DNA of 34,041 nucleotides from Hydrogenophaga intermedia (GCF_023715105.1 NZ_JAMBNO010000032.1:1-34041); one strand, 5' to 3'. Positions 1-7,347 are shown, counted from the first letter of the stretch. The notes: generated by a model not told the origin, from the sequence alone. Translations and numbers: made by a program.

Positions 1-134
1 CTGCGGCCACTGTCCTTCGCCAGCTGTACGGACTTGATGCCCAGGCGCTTGCGCAGGGTGCGAAGCTCGCGGCCCAGTTCGCCAGGATTGTTGATTTTGT
101 CCATGATGCGCTGCATTTTAAGGACATCGGTCAT
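1..134 (-). CDS. XRE/HipB-like helix-turn-helix regulator, N-terminal part (runs off the window)
   Basis: The first 44 codons of a minus-strand gene are visible; the rest lies beyond base 1. Residues about 16-44 (NNPGELGRELRTLRKRLGI, then QLAKDSG) look like the start of a Cro/C1-type helix-turn-helix domain, in the style of HipB or Y4mF antitoxin-like regulators. Such proteins are small DNA-binding repressors, often paired with a toxin gene. The ATG at 134 has no clear Shine-Dalgarno sequence; two in-frame ATGs at codons 7 and 11 are alternatives. The partner gene, if any, would be outside the window. The family assignment is moderately sure and the function is inferred. Confidence 0.55.
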   Translation of the reverse strand, partial: MTDVLKMQRIMDKINNPGELGRELRTLRKRLGIKSVQLAKDSGR

Positions 135-674
135 CAACGTCCAACGTATAGGACAAGAAGGAGGTTCAATCGTCCTGCTTGGCCTTTGAGACCCTGCGAA
201 GAGCACTTGCACCGGGCATCCGGTGATGCGCGGCCGGCAAAGTGCCGTGCTTGCCGACCACCAAGACCAAGTGGATCAGCCCGCCACGTGCCACTTTGGG
301 ACCTTGAAAAGCGCGCCAAACTGTGTCGAAACAACACTTCCCTTGGCGAACTGACGAGCGCCGCTCACTGTAATACCTCAATTGACAGTTCGCGACGAAA
401 TCAAGATTTAATTTAAACGGAACGACTGAAGTTTCGTCGCGCGCCTCGGTGTCCGACGTATCTTTGTAACGCCGATTACGTGTGAAAAGAATATCTAATA
501 TACACGCGATCTTGATAGCCCACACAAAGACCGCTATGTTCTGAGCTGCTGTCGCGAACAAACACCAGCAACCAATCGAGAGGCGTGGGTTACCACTCCC
601 TCATGTGTGCGGTATTTCACGCGGCTGCATTTCGTGTAGTCGCGGCTTGGGTCTTCTGGTTGGCAGGGATTGGG
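135..674. other. Gene-poor spacer, partly AT-rich
   Basis: No convincing gene is seen in this 540-base stretch. Its middle (about 395-510) is clearly richer in A and T than the rest of the window, which would suit promoters for the genes on either side, but I could not identify a specific pair of promoter hexamers. A 131-codon minus-strand reading frame (166-561) has no recognisable domain and is not called. Confidence 0.4.
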
Positions 675-2132
675 ATGCGGCATCAACCCGTTGCAAGGCA
701 CCCCATGTCACACCCCAATTTCCTGAAGAACACGCTGAGCCCGCAGGACGAGCTCTTTCTGGGTATGCCGGAACCACTGGCGCCTATGGCTTGGGATCTT
801 CTGGGCCTGCTGCCAGTACCTCCGGAACAACCTCGTATTGCCAACGTGATCTTCACGCTGTGCTCTTCACTCATTGCATTCTCGCGGGAGCACCCGTTTT
901 ACGCCATAGCAAATCCTGAACAAATCAAGGCTGCGCAACTGCTTGCTGAATTCGCAAAGCCGAAGATGCATGGGGATAGCACCCCCCTCGTGCAGCTTAT
1001 CGGAAGACAAACGAAATATGTTGAATGGGTGCTTTGCACGGAGCTTTCACCCGTTCAGTCTGAAATTGCAATACCTCTTGGTACAGAGGTGGCGCTGGCA
1101 CTGGCAGAGCAACGTCAATTACGCACCCACCTCATCAGGCACCTGCGCAGAGACCTGGAATTAGTGCCCAGAAATGGTGCAGCCGATGCCCAATCAAAAG
1201 CCGACCTTGCAGCCCAGGATTTTGGCCATCGATGGCGCGCCACCATCAGGAACGGCGAGCGCGCATTGGCCAAGCGGTGTGCACCCGCACTCGCAGCCTC
1301 AAACCAAGGCCCGAGCCTTTCAGAAGTGGCAGAGGAACACCTCAGCCATATCACCGGCAAGGCCGGCAACGGTACGGCCAAGGCACGCGCGGGGATCAGC
1401 AACCACCGGGAGGCCAGCCTTCCGCAGATGATTGCTTATGGCATGGAACTTCGCGATCGACTCTTTCGCTCGCAAGTCGGCTCGATCACCGAGGCCATCT
1501 CTCTGTTCACAGGCCTTGACCACCGGGGCGTTCTGGGACTGGCATTCGGGAATAGCCCACGACCCGGGGAAATCCTGACCATTGACCTCGATCGCGGCGG
1601 CTTGCACGTGGCATTCGATCGACTACTCGAACGCAAGACCACTACATCTGTGGCCACGACGCTGTATGAGCCCACACGGTCGAGCTACTTGGTTCCCTGG
1701 CCGAGCGAGTTGCTCGATGCACTGAAGGATCGTCTCGAACAACACGCATCCAGCAGCGGAGAGTGCATGCGCGACGACCAAAGTGCGCTGCGCGTGGTCG
1801 ACGTCCTGTCACAGCCCGATCGCGACCACGCTGCGGATCCTGGCGAATCGGCCTTGACCAGGGTGCCGGCCGATGCTCACGGGTTCACTCCGACCGTGGC
1901 TCGGCTGCGCAACGCCCTGCCCACATTGGCCATGGACGCAAAAGTTCCGCGTGCCTTTGTGGCGTCTGCGCGGCTGGACTTTCAACGCGTAGGACGCGCT
2001 CGCCCTTGGTACCTCCGAGTGGAGCAGGCCGACTTCAGCCTTCGCTGGCGGGCTCTTCTGGGCGCCCTGGGTTGGTCCACGAACGCACGGCCCACTGCGG
2101 AGGGGTCAGTTTTGAATGATCGTCAACAGTGA
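675..2132 (+). CDS. Unknown 485-residue protein, possibly recombinase-like, probably 3'-damaged
   Basis: I do not recognise this protein. A region around residues 300-350 (DLDRGGLHV, then YEPTRSSYLVPWPSELLDAL) loosely resembles the strand-rich part of tyrosine recombinases encoded on genomic islands. I cannot see the catalytic Arg-His-Arg-Tyr set, so that is only a hint. The start was chosen at the ATG at 675 because of an AGGGA five bases upstream; a GTG at 585 and an ATG at 705 are alternatives. The reading frame ends shortly after a sequence discontinuity near 2100-2135, where an opposite-strand gene fragment begins, so the natural C-terminus is probably missing. The nearby XRE-type regulator fits an accessory or island setting. 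Confidence 0.5.
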   Translation: MRHQPVARHPMSHPNFLKNTLSPQDELFLGMPEPLAPMAWDLLGLLPVPPEQPRIANVIFTLCSSLIAFSREHPFYAIANPEQIKAAQLLAEFAKPKMHGDSTPLVQLIGRQTKYVEWVLCTELSPVQSEIAIPLGTEVALALAEQRQLRTHLIRHLRRDLELVPRNGAADAQSKADLAAQDFGHRWRATIRNGERALAKRCAPALAASNQGPSLSEVAEEHLSHITGKAGNGTAKARAGISNHREASLPQMIAYGMELRDRLFRSQVGSITEAISLFTGLDHRGVLGLAFGNSPRPGEILTIDLDRGGLHVAFDRLLERKTTTSVATTLYEPTRSSYLVPWPSELLDALKDRLEQHASSSGECMRDDQSALRVVDVLSQPDRDHAADPGESALTRVPADAHGFTPTVARLRNALPTLAMDAKVPRAFVASARLDFQRVGRARPWYLRVEQADFSLRWRALLGALGWSTNARPTAEGSVLNDRQQ

Positions 2133-2134
2133 TG

Positions 2135-2720
2135 ATGATCTGCGGGTCCCAGGCCAGCACCTGCTCCACCGACACGCGCGCCAGCCCGCCCGGCATGCGC
2201 ATCGACACGAGCTCGATGCCCATGGCCTCGAACATCTCGACGTTGATGGATCCGTCGAGCCCGGTCTCCAGGCCGTGCGGGCCGCGCGCGTAGTACACGC
2301 GCGGGCGCTGCTCGCGAGGCACGCGGGCCACGCGTTCGCGCACCGTGCGCAAGGTGTCCTCGGCATATCGCGCCAGATCCTCGGCGCGATCGCGCACGCC
2401 CATCAACTCGCCCAGCAATCGGTAGCCTGCAGGCACCGCCTCCAGCGCGCCGTCGATCAGCGCGTAGGGGATGCCGGTCTGCGCCTGCACACGGTCGGCG
2501 AGTTCGACGAAGGTCTGCCGCACCGAGCCCGTGTCCACGATCAGATCGGGTTTGAGCGCGAGCACGGTCTCCAGGTTGGCGGTGTTGCCACGCCCCGTGA
2601 GACGACCGACCTCGGGCCGGTTCCCGATGCCGGGCAACAGGAACTCGACCTCATCGGCGCGGTTGGCGCGCGGCCAGCCCAGCAACGCCTCGGGGGCGAG
2701 CGTGTAGAGCCAGATGGGCC
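2135..2720 (-). pseudogene. ABC-transporter periplasmic binding protein (BtuF/FecB type), truncated at both ends
   Basis: The minus strand encodes about 195 residues of a class III periplasmic binding protein of the kind that delivers cobalamin, haem or ferric chelates to an ABC importer. It begins inside the mature protein (IWLYTLAPEALLGWPRAN) and continues through LETVLALKPDLIVDTGS to VLAWDPQIIIT. There is no signal peptide or start codon, because the reading frame runs upstream into a different gene. After VLAWDPQIIIT the sequence stops resembling the family. Both ends therefore coincide with junctions, and the fragment is surely not functional. The substrate cannot be told from the fragment. 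Confidence 0.75.
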
Positions 2721-2785
2721 TTGGTGACCGACGCGACGCAGGACCCGCAGGTCATGCCGTCGACTTTGAGTTCAGTGGTTTGCAT
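2651..2785 (-). pseudogene. HMA-domain metal-binding protein (CopZ/MerP type), truncated and fused to foreign sequence
   Basis: An ATG at 2785 with a good AAGGAG seven bases upstream opens a 44-codon frame. Residues 1-23 match a heavy-metal-associated domain with the metal-binding loop GMTCGSC. After VTKA (about 2717) the match stops and the frame continues out of phase through the neighbouring binding-protein fragment to a TGA at 2651. A normal HMA protein is about 65-70 residues, so roughly two thirds is lost. It sits 18 bases after the DUF2933 gene and was probably the last gene of a copper-response operon. The two cysteines could still bind metal, but the fold would be incomplete. Confidence 0.75.
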
Positions 2786-2803
2786 ATCGGGACTCCTTGG
2801 GTT

Positions 2804-3100
2804 TCAGTGCTGGTGGCCGCCCTGGCCACCGGGAGGAAGCTGGCGGGTGTCATCCTTGGGTTTGGTGTCCGATCCACCGCCATGCCCGCCGTGGCCACCA
2901 TGCCCGCCGTGTCCGAAGAGGTGCATCAGGGGGCAGGCCAGCAGGATCAGGAACGGCAGCAGTTGCCCGAGATGAGCGTTGTGGCGGAAGAACATCCAGG
3001 CCACCGCCGCGGCCAGACCAATCCACAGCACCCATTGGTTGATGCGGGACCAGTTCGGGCCGGACGGAGGACCGTTCCCGTGTTCATGCGATTGATTCAT
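2804..3100 (-). CDS. DUF2933 family small membrane protein, copper-island associated
   Basis: This is a 98-residue protein with an N-terminal His-containing segment, one or two hydrophobic segments (about residues 22-37 and 47-62) and a Gly/His-rich tail with repeated GGHGGH units ending in GGHQH. This layout matches DUF2933 proteins, which are common next to copper efflux and mercury or copper resistance genes. The exact role is unknown; metal binding at the membrane is a reasonable inference from the histidines. The ATG at 3100 has AGGAG six bases upstream. It lies between the exported Met/His-rich protein and the broken HMA gene on the same strand, consistent with one operon. Confidence 0.75.
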   Translation of the reverse strand: MNQSHEHGNGPPSGPNWSRINQWVLWIGLAAAVAWMFFRHNAHLGQLLPFLILLACPLMHLFGHGGHGGHGGHGGGSDTKPKDDTRQLPPGGQGGHQH

Positions 3101-3130
3101 GATGCGCTCCTGGCTGGTTCGGTCGATCGG

Positions 3131-3424
3131 TCACTGGTTCTTGTGGAACTTCGCGTGGTCGTGCACGGGCTTGGTCCTCGCCTTGGCCTTGGCGCTTGAC
3201 GCCGCTTCGGCGGGCGCACAGGGCATGGACTTGGCCGAAGGCGCATTGCGCTCGGCACCGTGGTCATGGCGCTTCATCGCGCCGGCACTGCAGTCCATGG
3301 GCATCGGCATGGATGCCGCAGCAGCGACAGCCGGGGCGGCCGCAGGGCGCTCCTGCGCCGCCGCGCCGGCGACTCCGAGCGCGAGGACGACAAAGGACGA
3401 CAGCAGAACGAGGGGGGTGCGCAT
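3131..3424 (-). CDS. Small exported Met/His-containing protein, function unknown
   Basis: This is a 97-residue protein with a clear signal peptide (MRTPLVLLSSFVVLALGVAGAAAQ). The mature part is Ala-rich and carries possible metal ligands: MPMPMDC, KRHDHG, a second Cys in MPCAP and HDHAKFH near the C-terminus. I do not recognise a named family. The composition and its place between the DUF2933 gene and another exported protein suggest a periplasmic role in copper binding or sensing, but that is inference. The start ATG at 3424 is preceded by AGGAG at seven bases. Thirty bases separate it from the next gene, so co-transcription is likely. Confidence 0.6.
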   Translation of the reverse strand: MRTPLVLLSSFVVLALGVAGAAAQERPAAAPAVAAAASMPMPMDCSAGAMKRHDHGAERNAPSAKSMPCAPAEAASSAKAKARTKPVHDHAKFHKNQ

Positions 3425-3524
3425 GGCAAGACTCCTGATGAGGAAAGGACACGGAACGGAAGCCCGAACGGGGAATGCCGCCGCCTCACAGCGCCGCTGC
3501 GGGCGCGAGGGCGATCGGAAGACA

Positions 3525-3557
3525 GGACGCGGCGCGGATCAGATCCGCGCGGCGTCC
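3525..3557 (-). repeat. Imperfect 33-base palindrome after an exported-protein gene
   Basis: GCGCGGATC and GATCCGCGC form a perfect 9-base dyad around one central A, extended outward by GGACGC/GCGTCC after a single G-G mismatch. It begins eight bases beyond the stop of the gene ending at 3565. There is no following T-run, so it is not a standard intrinsic terminator. It could slow transcription between two operon genes or protect an mRNA end. Confidence 0.45.
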
Positions 3558-3564
3558 GGGCGTG

Positions 3565-4059
3565 TCAAAGCGCGAGGCGCTGGAACGCGATGCGCGGCGG
3601 AGGCCCGCCGGGCAGGTTCGGCGAGTCGACCACCAGTTGATCGACTGAGTGCTCGGCCTGGCCGGCCGCCGAAAGTGTGTGGGACACTGGCAGCGCGAAA
3701 CCGAGCGCGGCCAAGCCGTCGCCGACAACCTTCAACTGCGGGGCGCCGATCGACGACTTCTCGCAGAAGTCCAGGCAGTTGATCTTGGCAAGGTCACCCT
3801 GCTCGTTGCCGTGTTCGTGCTTCTGAACAGCGTCGGCGGCAGGCGTCGTTGCCACTTCGGAGCGGTGATGCGCCGGCTCGCCAAGAGCGCAGGCGTTGGC
3901 CACACCCATCGCGAGGCCGAACAGCCACACGAGCAGCACCTGGGCTGCCCATCGGCGGAGACGTCGGCGATCGCTGAACATGATGACGCGCGGGCGAGGC
4001 AAGGCAGATTCGTTGAATCGAGAATAGGCGCGGACTCGCCAACGTCGTTTGATCGGCAT
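3565..4059 (-). CDS. Exported or membrane-anchored protein with a CLDFC motif, copper-island associated
   Basis: This is a 164-residue protein with an arginine-rich N-terminus, one hydrophobic segment at about residues 39-58 (VLLVWLFGLAMGVANACAL) and a mainly hydrophilic remainder. The motif INCLDFCEKSSIG with two cysteines recurs, as far as I recall, in small proteins near betaproteobacterial copper genes, but I cannot name a function. The start is the ATG at 4059 because GGAGG lies eight bases upstream. An internal ATG at 3981 would give a more ordinary signal peptide (MFSDRRRLRRWAAQV). It is the first gene of the leftward set and diverges from copK across a 237-base spacer. Confidence 0.6.
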   Translation of the reverse strand: MPIKRRWRVRAYSRFNESALPRPRVIMFSDRRRLRRWAAQVLLVWLFGLAMGVANACALGEPAHHRSEVATTPAADAVQKHEHGNEQGDLAKINCLDFCEKSSIGAPQLKVVGDGLAALGFALPVSHTLSAAGQAEHSVDQLVVDSPNLPGGPPPRIAFQRLAL

Positions 4060-4069
4060 CAACAATGCC

Positions 4070-4087
4070 TCCGTAGTCGACTACGGA
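4070..4087. promoter_or_regulatory. Perfect 18-base palindrome upstream of the leftward copper-associated genes
   Basis: TCCGTAGTCGACTACGGA is a perfect dyad ten bases upstream of the ATG at 4059. Its downstream half runs into the GGAGG ribosome-binding site of that gene. It resembles the dyads bound by MerR-family metal sensors, whose operators often centre on GTCGAC-like cores. Alternatively, in the mRNA it would fold into a 7-base-pair hairpin that partly hides the ribosome-binding site. Confidence 0.5.
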
Positions 4088-4186
4088 CTCCGGTCGTGTC
4101 CGATGACTTCAAGCGTGGGGCCCAGAGGTGGTCGTTTCGGCGCGTTGCACACATCGGCGCGCACGCATCGCCAGAAGCTTACCGTC

Positions 4187-4215
4187 TTGTCATGCTGCTG
4201 ACGGCTTTCTGTAAT
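4187..4215 (+). promoter_or_regulatory. Sigma-70-like promoter for copK
   Basis: TTGTCA (4187-4192) and TGTAAT (4210-4215) are separated by exactly 17 bases, each differing from consensus at one position. The predicted transcript would start near 4222, about 75 bases before the copK start. The sequence around the -35 box could also hold a copper-responsive CopR site, but I cannot confirm a consensus. Confidence 0.5.
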
Positions 4216-4296
4216 CCACCGATGGGCACACTCAGTTCGACGCGTTGAAAGCACCTCACGCTTCACTTTGGCAATCCAATCAACCCGGAGAAATCA

Positions 4297-4575
4297 GTGC
4301 TCAAGAATCTCGCCATCATGGCCTCGACGCTCGCAGTCGCAGGCGCAGCTTTCGCAGTCGACATGGGCAATGTCGCCCAGAAGTTCGAACTCAAAGATGG
4401 TTCAACGGTGTACGTGTTCAAGGACGGCAAGATGGCCATGGAGGATCGGCTTGGCCGGACCGTGGGCATGAAGGCCGGCCACGTCATGGAAACCAAGGAC
4501 GGCCAGAAGATCATCATGGTCGGCAACGAACTCGCCCGCCTCGAGATGATCAAGGCGGAAAAGCGCGGCAACTGA
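4297..4575 (+). CDS. copK: CopK periplasmic copper-binding protein
   Basis: This is a 92-residue precursor whose signal peptide ends in AAFA, giving a 72-residue mature protein that begins VDMGNV. The body contains YVFKDGKMAME, VMETKDGQKIIMVGNE and other segments typical of CopK from Cupriavidus metallidurans. In mature numbering, methionines fall at 26, 28, 38, 44 and 54. The set 28/38/44/54 is the one described as binding Cu(I) in CopK, so the binding site looks intact. CopK is a small periplasmic protein made in large amounts under copper stress. The start is GTG at 4297 with CGGAG seven bases upstream; a later ATG would cut the signal peptide. It is transcribed away from the other copper-associated genes. 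Confidence 0.92.
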   Translation: MLKNLAIMASTLAVAGAAFAVDMGNVAQKFELKDGSTVYVFKDGKMAMEDRLGRTVGMKAGHVMETKDGQKIIMVGNELARLEMIKAEKRGN

Positions 4576-4591
4576 CTTCGGCAATCTCGAT

Positions 4592-4613
4592 GGGGGGCAA
4601 TCGCCCTCCCTTT
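4592..4613 (+). terminator. Hairpin between convergent copK and the DUF4010 gene
   Basis: GGGGGGC and GCCCTCC pair (one G-U) around an AATC loop and are followed by CTTTG. It lies 17 bases after the copK stop. The T-run is weak, so termination is plausible rather than certain; being nearly symmetric, it could serve both strands. Confidence 0.45.
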
Positions 4614-4640
4614 GAGCTATCGCGCGAACGTCGCCGCGGC

Positions 4641-5228
4641 TCAGCCCGGTGCCAGCGCCGCTGCGACACCGACAAGTGCCATCACCGCATAAGCCGGCAG
4701 CACCCTCAGCGCCAGCGATCGACTGTCGAGCACCCACAGCAGCCCGAGCTTGGTGACCTGGTTGACCGCGGCCGCGAGAAAGATGGCCAGGCCCGCGACC
4801 GACGCGCCCACGACCCCGTCGCCGACCATGCGGCCCACCGACAGTGTGATGGCATCGACGTCAACCAGGCCCGAGATCGCCGCCGTGACCAGCAATCCGG
4901 CGTCGCCGAACCGGTCCGCGAGGAATCGCCCGGCGAGCAGCACCGCGGCGAGGAACAGCGCGAACTGGACGGCCGCAGTCAGGTTCAGCGGATTCTGGGT
5001 CGACAGGTCCGGCAGGTCCCCCGCCTGCTCGCGCGTGGTCAGGTACGCACCGAACGCAGCGCCGGCGACGGCCATGGCGGCCAAGGTCCCGACGGTCGCC
5101 ATGCCGAGAGCCGGCGCGGCGGCGCCGACAAGCACTGCCATGCGGCCGAACATGGCCGCGCACGCGAGCGTGGCACCTCCGGCAGCCAGTGGCCGCCATT
5201 GCGGGGCTTCCTTGGACCAGCCCAGCAT
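4641..5228 (-). CDS. DUF4010 domain membrane protein, probably lacking its MgtC N-terminal half
   Basis: This is a 195-residue, highly hydrophobic protein with about six membrane segments. The pattern (APQWRPLAAGG near the start, LTAAISGLVDVDAITLS in the middle, VNQVTKLGLLW near the end) fits the DUF4010 domain that forms the C-terminal half of MgtC/SapB-like proteins of about 420 residues. Here only that half is present. The ATG at 5228 follows GAAGGAC, so a short product could be made, but I see no upstream MgtC part. It is therefore either a free-standing DUF4010 protein or a 5'-truncated gene. The role of the family is poorly known. Confidence 0.6.
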   Translation of the reverse strand: MLGWSKEAPQWRPLAAGGATLACAAMFGRMAVLVGAAAPALGMATVGTLAAMAVAGAAFGAYLTTREQAGDLPDLSTQNPLNLTAAVQFALFLAAVLLAGRFLADRFGDAGLLVTAAISGLVDVDAITLSVGRMVGDGVVGASVAGLAIFLAAAVNQVTKLGLLWVLDSRSLALRVLPAYAVMALVGVAAALAPG

Positions 5229-5408
5229 CTCTTGTCCTTCAGCTGCTGGCTTCAGCCAACGTTCGGATCCAGCTTAGCAGGGCAGGCCCGCCCGGCAAGG
5301 GAGGGGGTGGCCCTGATCGCTGGCGCCGCCGCCAATACGCGCTGAAAATCGCCCGCGTAATGCTATGAGCGCTATGGACGGGCCTATCGGCTGCGTCTCT
5401 TTACCAAC

Positions 5409-5442
5409 CTCCCGATGCGGGCCGATGCTGCCCGATCGGGAG
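5409..5442 (+). promoter_or_regulatory. Strong hairpin in the leader of a short unknown gene
   Basis: CTCCCGAT/ATCGGGAG and, inside it, CGGGC/GCCCG form a 13-base-pair stem with one bulged G and a 7-base loop (CGATGCT). It ends 34 bases before the ATG at 5477. No T-run follows. It may be a leader structure or a remnant of a mobile-element end. Confidence 0.4.
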
Positions 5443-5476
5443 CTCCGGCCGTGCCTTGGGCCAACCGGAGAATCCC

Positions 5477-5728
5477 ATGTTGAACCAACATCCCCTGCAG
5501 CCCGGGCGTATGGATCGCGCGTCCGCCGCCGCTATTCCGCAGCAGCCTGCGATGAACGCCGATGCCGAGCGGGCGCCCGTCACCTTTGGGTGGTGGCTGT
5601 ACTCGCAGGAGCGCTTCGTCGGCCACTACCACCTCGAGACGTTGTACCGGCTCGATCGCGTGGGCGCACGGCTTGGCGACCACAGCAGCGTCGGCACGCT
5701 CCAGCCCGGCGAGTACTACGGCCAGAGC
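5477..5728 (+). pseudogene. Unknown protein fragment, C-terminus lost at a junction
   Basis: A plus-strand frame starts at the ATG at 5477, with GGAG seven bases upstream. It encodes about 80 residues with a natural-looking composition (TFGWWLYSQERFVGHYHLE, then LQPGEYYGQSG). I do not recognise a family. From about 5725 on, the frame merely reads the antisense of a kinase gene, producing Pro/Arg-rich nonsense to 6124. I therefore place the true end of the coding sequence at the junction and call it broken. Confidence 0.45.
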
Positions 5729-6179
5729 GGGCGCGAGCCGCTCCTTCCCGAGCCAGTTCGACCTCCGCCTCCTGCTGCCTCCGCGCCTGCTGGGACAAAA
5801 GCAACGCGCCAAGCAGCTGCATCCGCCTCCCAAGCAACCGCATGCCGCTGTCGTCGGGCCGCCCCCCCAGCGCGACGACCAGGGCGCTCCCGGTCGAAAC
5901 GCCGCGAGCGCGCCTGGGAGCGGAGTCGGGGAGGTCCACCCGGGCGTCGTGCGTCCCGGGTCGCGCGCAGTCTTTCAAATAGCCGCGCCAAAGCGCCCCG
6001 CCGCGCAGCGTTTTGGGCATGCCAGGAGCGGGCACGAAAGCTCGGATCTCGGAGTCGAAGACGAACAGGAGAAGCTCCTCGCACCCCAGCGCGGCGGCCA
6101 AGCGGGCGGCCGCCCGCCCCCTAGGCTCGGGCTCCGCAAGGGCGTCGATCAGCCCATCTAGCTCGTCGGAATCGCTCAC
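5729..6179 (-). pseudogene. GAF-domain sensor histidine kinase, N-terminal fragment
   Basis: The minus strand from the GTG at 6179 encodes about 150 residues: a helical start (SDSDELDGLIDALAE), a GAF-like region with ARLAAALGCEELLLFVFD and a signalling helix (LLLSQQARRQQEAEVELAREGA) that normally leads into the histidine-kinase dimerisation domain. No H-box or ATPase domain follows; the sequence switches near 5725 to an unrelated plus-strand fragment. The start lies one base beyond the stop of the FIST gene, so the two were an operon: a FIST sensor with its cognate kinase. The kinase can no longer signal. Confidence 0.6.
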
Positions 6180-6180
6180 G

Positions 6181-7347
6181 TCATTGCGGCAGGACGCAGA
6201 CCACCGCGGTGCAGTTGTGGAAGCCGCCGAACTGCCCGTCGGCGCGGGCGATCTGGCCGTAGGTGTTGCAGCCGACGAAACCGCCGGGGCCGAGCGCCGA
6301 GGCGCACGCCGCCAGCTCGTCCTCAAACGCGCGCCCCAGGCGCAGCCGCGTGGCCACGCAGTCGAACACGAACGCTCCAGCGGGGGCGAGGCCGTCGAGC
6401 GCGGCGAGCGCGCTGCGGGTCGCATGCCGCGCGGCCAGGACCGCGCTGCGGTCGCTGGTTTGCATGATGTGCACGATCGCGCCTTCGGGGATCGCGGCGG
6501 CGCAGGCTATCGCGCCGCCCTCGCCGATGGCCAGCGGCACTCGCAGCCGGTGGCCCTCGGGCGACTTGATGCCCAGCACGTTGTGTAGGAAGAAAGGCAG
6601 AGGGCTGGCGAGGTCAAAGCGCTGCCCAGTGCTTTCGGCGTGGCTCTTGAACGCCTCGACCGCCGGCGCTCCGTTCAAGCTGACCAAAGTCGCGCCGCTC
6701 GCCTCCGTGACGCGCAGCGGCTCACCGACGGGCTCCCATCCGTGCGAAACCCCGATGCCGACGGGTTTGCTCGACAGGATCTCGAGAGCCACCGCCGCGT
6801 TGGCGTAGGCTTCCCTCCCGGCGAAGACATGCGTCTTTTCGAAGCGCCCGTCGTCTCCGGCTCCGCCGCCAAAAAATCGGTAGCTCCCGCCAGTTCTCAC
6901 GGTCAATTCCTCGACGAGCGCGTCCGTGTGTCCCGCCAGCGCGTCGGTCATGACGAGCGCGGATCGATGACGCGCCCAATTGCCTGCGACGCCATTGAAC
7001 GAGTCGACCATCGAGCCGGCCGCGCGCCGCGGGTCGGATGCGATGTCGCGGCCCACGGCGAGCGCGAACTGCATCTCGTCCGAGCGAATGGCCATCGCGG
7101 AGACGACCCCCTCCCCTCGAGCGCTCTGCGTGAACTCGCCGGCCGAGGACGCTCCGGCGATCATCTCGGTGCCGGCTTCATCAGCCAGCGCGGCCAGAAG
7201 AGCCGGGTAGTCGTGCTTGGCGGAGGCGAATACCACGATCGCGTCGGGAGCGGCGCCGCCGAACGCCTCGACGAATTCTTTCCCCAGCTCGCGCCCCGCG
7301 GTCTGGCTGTCGGCCGCCCAGGTCATGGCATTGTGAACTTTGTTCAT
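6181..7347 (-). CDS. FIST-domain (FIST_N/FIST_C) sensory protein
   Basis: This is a 388-residue protein without membrane segments. Residues about 30-220 fit FIST_N (PDAIVVFASAKHDYPALLAAL, AGASSAGEFT, GGSYRFFGGGAGDDGRF) and about 230-370 fit FIST_C, ending FVGCNTYGQIARADGQFGGFHNCTAVVCVLPQ. FIST proteins are proposed small-ligand sensors, perhaps for amino acids, that work with histidine kinases or cyclic-di-GMP enzymes. The ATG at 7347 has a weak GCAGGA upstream; longer in-frame starts lack support. The gene itself looks intact, but the kinase immediately downstream is truncated, so it is probably an orphan. Confidence 0.85.
   Translation of the reverse strand: MNKVHNAMTWAADSQTAGRELGKEFVEAFGGAAPDAIVVFASAKHDYPALLAALADEAGTEMIAGASSAGEFTQSARGEGVVSAMAIRSDEMQFALAVGRDIASDPRRAAGSMVDSFNGVAGNWARHRSALVMTDALAGHTDALVEELTVRTGGSYRFFGGGAGDDGRFEKTHVFAGREAYANAAVALEILSSKPVGIGVSHGWEPVGEPLRVTEASGATLVSLNGAPAVEAFKSHAESTGQRFDLASPLPFFLHNVLGIKSPEGHRLRVPLAIGEGGAIACAAAIPEGAIVHIMQTSDRSAVLAARHATRSALAALDGLAPAGAFVFDCVATRLRLGRAFEDELAACASALGPGGFVGCNTYGQIARADGQFGGFHNCTAVVCVLPQ

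Noticed and set aside
166..561. 131-codon minus-strand reading frame left of the unknown protein
   Set aside because: No domain, no ribosome-binding site and mixed composition; it crosses the AT-rich spacer and looks accidental.
4245..5345. 366-codon plus-strand frame across copK and the DUF4010 gene
   Set aside because: Extremely rich in Arg, Gln and Gly, and overlaps two better supported genes.
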